This document shows, piece after piece, positions 56,461 to 64,000 of a stretch of 64,000 nucleotides of DNA. The stretch lies in the NCBI GenBank assembly GCA_958496175.1, contig OY292276.1, positions 51,845,080 to 51,909,079 on the forward strand, given 5' to 3'. The stretch comes from Sisyra terminalis. Its lineage: Eukaryota; Arthropoda; Insecta; Neuroptera; Sisyridae. Made by a program: the position numbers and the translations under genes. The stretch's first letter is position 1. The number at the start of each line of letters is the position of its first letter. Below the pieces are notes generated by a model, which was not told where the DNA came from, searched no databases, and worked only from the letters and a program-made list of their open reading frames with translations.

Positions 56461-59049
56461 AACCTCATCCAGGAAAATTCAACTTAATAAAAAAAAAATG
56501 ATTTCCCTTTTATTCTTTTAACTGCATTCCTGTATAAGATCTGTTACCTAGAAGAGTATATATCCGTTGAAATTAAAATATCACACTTAAATAAATTAAA
56601 CAGATCAATAGACATCAATTGATGGAACTTTGAACGAATAACTAGACAAAAAAACTTTGGGTTTTATAAGCTTATACTTTTCTATAGTTTTTAACCAAAA
56701 AATCAATAAATATCAATAAATTATAAAAAATAAATTTATTAATAAATTAATAAATCAATAAGTCGATCTAGAAAAAATTGAAAATTATACTTCCATTACT
56801 ACGCAAAGTATTATAACTTATTGAAAACCATAAAACTATCCTATCAATCTAAATTTTTTGGTCTTTCAAAACGTGAAATTAGTAATTTTCTATATTTTTT
56901 CTTCAATCATTATATGCTCTTTTGAAATAAAGATTATTCGAAAAACCATAAAAAAGTATTTCTAATTTAGAAGGAGAGATAAACTCTTGGTTCCCAAAAC
57001 TTTTTCCTTGGAAATTCGATTGGGAACTCCTATTTTTTGCCTGCTCTGATTCGGGATACCCGGTAAAAATAATTAATCATAAAGTAGGCGTTCGTTTTGA
57101 AAAATGTAAACCGGGATCTCACGCACATATGTACATATGTTTATAAATATGATAATGAATATTATTAATGTAGATGTGTTGAGTCGTTTATGCATAGGTA
57201 TAGTACACGTTATGAACTAGTTGATTTTTATGTATCCAATGACGCTCAAAGGCCTAATAAGCCTGTTTACAGAACTCGAGATCTATATTATTACAAGCCG
57301 TTAAATTGTAGCGTCATAAAATTTTCAACTCAAGTTGCGTTAAATGGTTTCAATAAATATATGCATATTTTGTTCTCTACTAATATATGCAAACCGATAT
57401 ACACGACTAAATGACTATTATGACTTGCAAAGATTACTAACCGGGCGTATGCACATATGTACTAATCGCCTTGCTCTATTTTATCACGGTTTCATGAAAA
57501 TTTACCAATGGAATTTTCCTTTAACAATACGCATTGTTCAATGTTGACGTTACTTAATATACTGATGATCAAATTTTATTTATGTATTCATGTCAGATTG
57601 CTTTTTATTGTTCCACGAAAAAAAAACTTTAGAAATCAACACATTCACGTACAATCAATTTTCAAACCTAACAGTAACGTTCGATTTTATCGATGTTTTT
57701 GTCGTTCAATTTTCAATTATCTTTTGATTTCATTAGTAAAGTGGCAACGAGTGAATGAAAAGAAATATCGTAAAACATTTCTCAGAACAAAATATCACCA
57801 AAAAAAAAAAAAAAAAAAAAAAAACACGGAAAATCAAGGAAGTGTGAATGTCAGTGATGACGTTATAATTTCCTAATGTTTTCTTCATATTTTTCAGGAG
57901 GAAACTTTATATCTTAGAGCGATTAAGCTCAAGTTTCAAAAATTTTCAAGTGTTTGCTATTCTCTATAATGTGAAGTTTATCTTTGCTTTTGTTGTTAAA
58001 CTTGTCATTTTTATGAAATCAAGCTCTTGGCCTTTTTTACAAAGTATAATCTTAGTGACCATTTGTTTTTTTTTTTGAATCAACTACTCTTATTATTTTT
58101 CAATGTCATACTGATTATCATTTCTAAGCCAATATAAATGTATGTCCAAAAGCTAACAAATTCACATTTCTACAATTATTTCACTGTAAGCTGCTTTATT
58201 GCACTTGTTGCATTAGTACAAATTGGCGCAACTTGAGCAAATTACATCTTGGTCATGTTCTAGCCATCTGTTCTAGCGTGAAATTTATCACCGGTAAATA
58301 GGAGAAAGAAAATAAAACAATTGGAATAAAAAATAGTTTTCTTAATATTTTCAATTTTTGTAAGCAAAAATTATTGAATTTTCAATCCTCGTCGTTCTTA
58401 CATAAGGAAAGTTAGTACTTAGTTATTGACTTTATTGATAACCTCAGATTAAATATTTTTCAGTACATATACCTATGCTTAATTTTCATAGTCTGGGAGA
58501 AAAATTTAAACATATATAATTATTCTTCCGGTAAAAGATGCAGTATATACATATTTGATGCAATAGTATTTTGTCAACCTCAAGATATCCAATATATTAT
58601 TAACTCCAATATATTAATAACTCAATAAATTAATAATCTTTACAATTGATTCAAAATATTTATATAACAATACTACCATCTTTATAACCCAATTTTTTTT
58701 TTTTTTTCGTAATTGGTCTTATGAACTACTTAAGAAATAGTTTTAATGGTCATTCTGTTAACTACTATATAATCAATTCATTTATTTAATACCATATATT
58801 AGTAATAGTATTAATTTAATTACAATTAAGTTGATTATAACTATCCGTTTTATAAATATAAGTCTTGGAAATTTCGGATAATAATTCAAAACTCTAAAAA
58901 CATAACAAATGTATTTAACTATTAGGTGTATAAATAAGTTTTAAGGGATTAGAAAAAAATAGTGTAACTAGGATTAAATCCTTTCAAATTAGCTTATAAT
59001 TATATTCTAGTCTTTACCTGGAGAAGTTTCATTCATAATATAAAAACCC
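56461..59049. other. Intronic AT-rich DNA with a 25-base A run
   Basis: A poly-A run occupies 57800-57824. Open frames at 57190-57876 overlap one another and resemble nothing known. TTTTTCAG at 57890-57897 is a plausible splice acceptor, but the following sequence does not read as an LRR. Confidence 0.45.
57800..57824 (+). repeat. Poly-A tract (25 bases)
   Basis: Uninterrupted A run. It could be a slippage tract or the tail of an unrecognised retro-insertion; no target duplication was noticed. Confidence 0.85.
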
Positions 59050-59084
59050 CATTGGGGATTATGGTCAAAAACTCTGGTTCTTGG

Positions 59085-59390
59085 ACAGAAAATTAGCCAT
59101 ATATGAAGCTATACCAGAACCAATTTGGGCGTATGTCATTCAACTATGGGAAACTGCTATTAACTCTAACATTAAAATATTCAGAGGTTCCAGTCCAAGG
59201 CATTGCGCCTAATAACAAATGTGTCATGGTATGTCACAAATCGCGACATATCCAAAAGTTTAAAAATGGCTACGATCAGGGAAATGATAGCCAAGTAAAG
59301 CCTAAAATATCAAAACCAGTTGTGTGACCATTCCTCTAATAGCCAGGGTACTAAAAAATTTCATCGATTATCCTTCATAGAGTTCCCATT
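59085..59390 (+). pseudogene. Jockey-like LINE reverse transcriptase, carboxy-terminal fragment
   Basis: Reads ENLAIYEAIPEPIWAYVIQL, WETAINSNIKIFRGSSP, then across frames MCHGMSQIAT..KWLRSG and KPKISKPVV. NKLAIYKAI-KPIW-YGIQLWGTASNSNI-I is the thumb-side signature of Jockey elements. It overlaps in content with the tail fragment at 6590-6905, so related elements. Frameshifts and stops throughout. Confidence 0.75.
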
Positions 59391-59639
59391 TCGATAGCGA
59401 GTACCACTTCGTATCACGATAAATGATATCTTCCCCAAAATATACGCTTATCAGATTGACTTATTTTTAGGAGGTAAATTGAAATTAAAATGTTTAAAAA
59501 AATATTCTAATCAAAACGATTTTCTTCCCCTTTAAAAATCATTATCTACCATTTTGCAGAAGTGATTATAACATAATTTTTTTATCCTCTAACCTTATCA
59601 ACTTTTGATCCCATAAAACGCAATTTGCAAAAAGTGCTA

Positions 59640-60668
59640 CCTATTTTGTATTACTTAAAAGAAAAGTGCAGCTGATGAACATTGATTGTTGTGGGAAGCA
59701 TATGAGCAACATGGTCCATCAATAAAACCATATGAATTTTGATTTCGGCACTTTAAAAGAGGTGATTTTGGTATTAGTGGAAAAAACCGAAAAGAAATAA
59801 TTAATATTTGAAAACGCCAAGTTGGAGACATAATTGGAATAAAATTCATGCCAAACTTAAGGCGAACTTGTGGAAATCTTAAAAGTCAACAAGTGGTTTC
59901 AAACTATCTAAAAGTCATTAGTATGGTATTAAAAAAGGGTAACTGGATTGCACATGAAGTGAAGTCAAGAGATGTCGAGCGCTTTATCTTCACATGCACA
60001 AAACTACTCCAAAAGCAAAACCGGAAGATTTTTTGTATAAAGTTGTGACGAAGATCGAAAATTGGATCCAAATTAAAAATCTAAAAAGAAAAAAATCAAG
60101 GGATGAGCCCGGCCATGCATCAACTGTAACAGTGAAACCGAATATTTATGGCAAGAAGTTATTTGGTGAGTTCAGCTCGGAAAAATCTGTTATCAGTTAC
60201 TCCAATGGAACAAAACCATTTCTGAAGAATATTACCAGTGACAATTTATGCTTAAATTAAAACTTAAGACAAAACTTAAGCGAAACTTAAACATCCCCAA
60301 TGTACTAAAAATAAAATGAAAAGAACTTCGTTTAGCACGACTACGCTTGGCACCATGTGGCAGAAGTTATTCAGGAAACTTTGAATGCATTTCAAAGGAA
60401 TTTTTTACTTCCCCATCTATTCCGCCAAACTTGTTGGATATTACTATTTATATTGGTTCATGATACATGACCTGGCTGAGTAGCATTTCAGGATCAAAGA
60501 AGACACCAAAAGTTGGATCTATTCCACTATCGCCTCAAATTATGAAATATTTTTTAAAGGGATGTTAACTGGCAAAGAATAGTATTTTTATTGAAAAATT
60601 TTGCACCTTTTCTGAATTAAACCTTAAAAGCACAAATAAAAACATCCTAATGTTATTTGTACACCAAA
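59640..60668 (+). pseudogene. mariner transposase pseudogene, nearly full length
   Basis: Successive pieces in three frames: KKSAADEH, LLWEAYEQHGPSIKPYEF, FRHFKRGDFGISGKNRKE, LKKGNWIAHEVKSRDVERFI (the WVPHEL-type linker), TCTKLLQKQNRKIF, IENWIQIKNLKRKKSRDEPG, HASTVTVKPNIYGKK, then HDYAWHHVAEVIQETLNAFQ (second catalytic D region, HDNARPH) and a decayed C end to TFSELNLKS. The first D (TGDEKW) is damaged to TKIENW. Near 60645-60668, ATTTGTACACCAAAA may be a remnant ITR. It is distinct from the other mariners here by sequence and is older, with more breaks. Confidence 0.85.
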
Positions 60669-60958
60669 AAGTTATTTTTATGGTTCTTTAGTGGTTAATA
60701 GTTTATGTCAACGACGACATCCAAAATATTGGGATATTGTCAAAGTATTTTAATTTTAAAAAAATTCCCGTAGAAACAATAGTTTTGGAAAGAAAAGGGG
60801 TAATCAAGAAGGGTTGTTGATTTCGGAAATTATTGATCTTTGGAACGCAGTGTTTTTTTTTAAATTTTTAATGCCATTGTTTTAATATTCGTAATTATTA
60901 CTGCAAAAATGATTTAATAAGTTTATCTTGTGTAAGTAAAGTTCAATGAATACCTCAT
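60669..60958. other. Intronic AT-rich spacer
   Basis: Nothing recognised. Confidence 0.5.
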
Positions 60959-61530
60959 ATATGCAATTATTTACATTTTTTGTTGGAGCTTGGTCCTACA
61001 TGCGATTTGCATTGGTTTGAGGGTTAAATTATTAATTACGTTACTTCAAGCACGATCCTATTGTTCACTTAACATAGTGTACGTGCTAAATTCACTACTG
61101 CACCCTCAAATAATAAAAATGTTTTTTTTTTCACAAATTTTAATATAAAATACACATTTCCAAATATAAATTTGTAAAACATCGACTAATTCATATATAT
61201 TTTTATCTTAATTAATTTATCATTTAAAATCCAAATTTGAATGAATACAATTATATACGAGTATGCAATTATTTACATTTTTTGTTAAAGCTTGATAATG
61301 CTTGCATTTTCCATCAGTTTGAGGATTAAATAGTTAATGACCTTACTTCAAGTACGAACCTACTGTTTAGTTAGTATGCAATTTAGTATTACAATTTAGT
61401 TTACTTAGTATTACAAAGCGTATCAAATTCATTATTGCACCTAAAAAAATTTTTTTTTACCAATTTTAATATAAAATACGAACACTTTCCAAATACAATT
61501 TTGTAAAACATCTACTAATTCATATTTTTT
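60959..61530. repeat. Two-copy tandem repeat, ~303 bp unit
   Basis: TATGCAATTATTTACATTTT at 60959 and 61262, then GTTTGAGGGTTAAAT, TTACTTCAAGCACGA, TTCACTACTGCACC, TTTTAATATAAAATAC and TTTGTAAAACATCGACTAAT in both. Copy two has an added GTATTACAATTTAGTTTACT stretch near 61390-61415. Confidence 0.85.
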
Positions 61531-61545
61531 TTATTTCAGGTAAGT
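61531..61545 (+). promoter_or_regulatory. Recursive-splice (ratchet) site TTATTTCAG|GTAAGT
   Basis: A pyrimidine tract (TTTTTTTTATTTC), AG, then at once GTAAGT: a 3' splice site fused to a consensus 5' splice site with a zero-length exon. It is on the same strand as the 31034 exon, about 30.2 kb inside its presumed first intron, where such sites are expected. The upstream tandem copy lacks it. Confidence 0.55.
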
Positions 61546-63500
61546 TATAAGCCGTAAGCTGTTCAATGCCTTAAATTTTTGTAAGTTATTTAAAAAATTA
61601 CATCAAACAATATATTTTGATCGATTAATGAGAATATTCTTTTAAAAAAAAAATAAAGATGGGATTAATTTTCGTAATGTAATCCTCATTATTTCAAAGA
61701 AAAATTCAATTTATCGATCTATACAATCTTTTAGTTTCCACAATATAAAACATTTTGCACCATATTTTGGTTGTTTAATGAGGACTCTTAATAAAATTTA
61801 AATATAGAATTAATTTTTGGTATGAAATATTCACATTTGCTACTATATAATCCTTAAGTTTCCTCAGATTTACTAAAATCTATTTTTAATTTTTTTCCCA
61901 ATTTTTGGAAGCTTAAAATTTACATTCTCTTAAAAAAAATGCCTCAAGAAATTTATTTTTTTATATAATCCACAGAAATAATTTCAATATAAAAAGAAAT
62001 ATCGCCTACATTGTTCCATGAACTTAACCATTTCAAAGTTTGTTTCTGCTACCAATAAACTAAAAAAAAAAATACATTTTTTACATAAACGCAATTATCT
62101 TTTCTGCAAAAAATCATAATCTCAACATGAAAAACATTTTTTTTTAAGATTTAAACGCGATGCTATATGTAAGAGTTTTATGTTGAATATTTAAATTTAT
62201 GAAACAATACTTTACACTCCTCAAATTTTACCAAGTGGATTATTTCTTTGTATAACCCATACTTACACGTACATTGATCCAAGTGTTATAAATCTGCCGT
62301 ATACTTCAACTTACAACTATTTATCATATCACATTTCACTACAATAAGATTTATTTCAGGTCAATAAATAATATATAGCGGAGCATATTATCTCTCATAA
62401 CTTCTTGAAACAATAAATAACTTCAATTTTTCCCGTTATGAAATTATAATTGACAGATTGCAATTTATTGACAGATATTATTATTTAAGTGAATTCTAAT
62501 ATATCACTAATTAGATTTAAAGTCATTTATTTAAGTGCTATTGTTGGACGCGTTTCAGCACTACTAAAATGAGTTCATTTGTCAAATGAAATTATTCACA
62601 ATATTTATCATTTGTAGAGAAATTTGTTTCGTTTGCAAGCAAAAGTTCTTACTATTAGTTTGTGTCAAATATTTAAGGCGCAGTTTGTACTTCTATGATT
62701 GTATCAGTGTTTTGTAAGCTTTGGTGCATTTTATTCAGGCCAACACGTAGGACGAATATCAATGCGGATCCTACACAAACTTTCATAAAGAAAATTCAAG
62801 TCTTTTTCTTTATAAATGATTCAATTATGGATGAATAAATGGGAAATTATCTGTTAATAATTTATTTCAATATAAGTTTTATAAACCTGCATAAATGAAT
62901 TTGTATATTCAAATCTATTTGAATAGATTCCTAATACCTTTAATGTTATATCTACTTAAGGTTTAATACGGTAAAACTATTTTGACCACAAAGTTAGGGA
63001 TTATTATTTTGCTGCAACCAGGATTTGGTTTTAGCTCCAACGTATAATAATCTTTGAATCAGAAGCTAACGAAACATGTTAAAGGATATAGTGAAACCAC
63101 ATTGTGGTAAATTCAAGTGGGAATGGATATATGGCACAAATTACATAGATAACTATTTGTAACCATGCAACTTTGGCTCAATGCAGTCTGCATTAGGAAA
63201 GGTAATGAAACATTTGATAAAGAAATAAAGAGTTCAAGTATGAAAAAATAACATTTCATGAATTGTTTTAAATTTGGAATTTTATCAAAGGCTTAGTGGT
63301 GTATTTAATAAAAAGGAAATTTTTGTATTTAATAATAAAAATAAGTAGTTTTGCTTTAATCTTTTGGATTGACGAAATAAAACCTCCTAGTTTCATGTAC
63401 AAGAATATTCTTAAACTTCGGGGTTTTTGAAGAATTGCCATCTATTTTTCCTCAACTACAATAAACAACTACAATATTGTAAATTAATCTTTATTTATTA
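61546..63500. other. Intronic AT-rich DNA
   Basis: Nothing recognised. TTTATTTCAG|GTCAAT at about 62350-62365 is an imperfect ratchet-like site. Confidence 0.45.
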
Positions 63501-64000
63501 GGGTACATTAGGGTGGGTCAAAAAAAACGATTATTTTTTTACAAGTGACGCGGAAAAATGGGTTGCTAGACACTTTAAAAAAAATTCTCACCAAGTATGA
63601 GCTCTTAATTTTAATAGGAAGATCCTCCGCATCGCAGTTTTGTATTTTTTTCTCAGTCCAATAGAAAAAAATGCATACCTCATCATTTATCGATTATACA
63701 GAAAAATGTTTCGAAAGAATTTTTTAGGAAAAAAAGGTACAAAAAAGGTATTCTATATTTTTTCCGTAAGCCTCACCATTTGAAAGATATTAAGGTTTTA
63801 ATTTTGATTATTTTAAGACAAATTTAATTTTTGTTTATGAATTTTATAACTCGACAATAAATGACTCTTATACAATGCGTAATACAAATTTTTGTTGGAA
63901 ATTAACTGCTCTATAAAATGGTTTCTTATGTTTTGGCGATTAAATTAACCATTCAAAACATATTCATCATCAAACTTTCATGTGTACGGATTTCAAAAGT
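63501..64000. mobile_element. Possible left end of a DNA transposon cut by the window edge
   Basis: TTAGGGTACATTAGGGTGGG, TCAAAAAAAACG resembles AGGGTGG-TCAAAAA termini of some insect DNA transposons. No coding or right end is visible before the window stops. Confidence 0.3.

Noticed and set aside
57190..57876. Three overlapping plus-strand frames
   Set aside because: They overlap in different frames, end in a poly-A tract and show no similarity to known proteins.
57890..57960. Possible second exon of the receptor (TTTTTCAG acceptor)
   Set aside because: In the required phase it reads RKLYILERLSSSFKNFQVF, which lacks LRR spacing, and no good donor follows at ~70 bases.

Overview
This window is strongly AT-rich animal DNA, most likely from an insect. 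It holds one credible host-gene exon with a consensus splice donor and many decayed transposons of types common in arthropods: mariner, Tc1, hAT, Jockey-like and RTE-like LINEs, and tRNA-derived SINEs. No operons, bacterial-type genes, rRNA or functional tRNA genes were seen. The species cannot be named from the sequence alone. Nearly every open frame over 60 codons is either a piece of transposon or chance opening in AT-rich DNA.

Host gene. A GC- and CpG-rich island at about 30640-31030 leads into a coding first exon at 31034-31353 (+). It encodes a signal peptide, a short polyglutamine tract and a cysteine-rich cap of the kind that precedes leucine-rich repeats, and it ends in a phase-2 GTAAGT donor. 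The resemblance is best to the amino terminus of glycoprotein-hormone-receptor-type LGR GPCRs. No second exon was found in the remaining 32.6 kb, so the right half of the window is probably the first part of a very long intron. That intron begins with five tandem copies of a ~275 bp unit and contains a textbook recursive-splice (ratchet) site at 61531-61545.

Left third (1-30600): a TIR transposon with repeated CCCACCAGTCAC boxes (861-2439), LINE remnants (3627-4440, 6590-6905, 13020-14065), a hAT pseudogene (17550-18598), SINEs, a TTAA-flanked MITE nested in a SINE (22966-23207), a Tc1-type MITE (27249-27551) and two Tc1 remnants (29265-30303). Right half (31400-64000): tandem arrays, a 423 bp hAT MITE with 8 bp target duplication (39465-39887), a deleted mariner with both ITRs and TA duplications (47382-48504), further mariner and Jockey-like pseudogenes, and SINEs.

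Most unusual signal. At least four unrelated short repeats carry a hammerhead-ribozyme-like core (CTGANGA, then a hairpin, then GAAA, often followed by ACGT). One family of ~311 bp occurs five times. Three of its copies are flanked by 11-12 bp target duplications and another by a ~93 bp duplication, so it moves as a retroelement. A second type (35144-35488) has a perfect 13 bp target duplication. A third forms a 120-bp-arm palindrome with one hammerhead core in each arm. None encodes a protein. Penelope-like retroelements are known to carry minimal hammerheads, so these may be short non-autonomous relatives, but that link is inferred.
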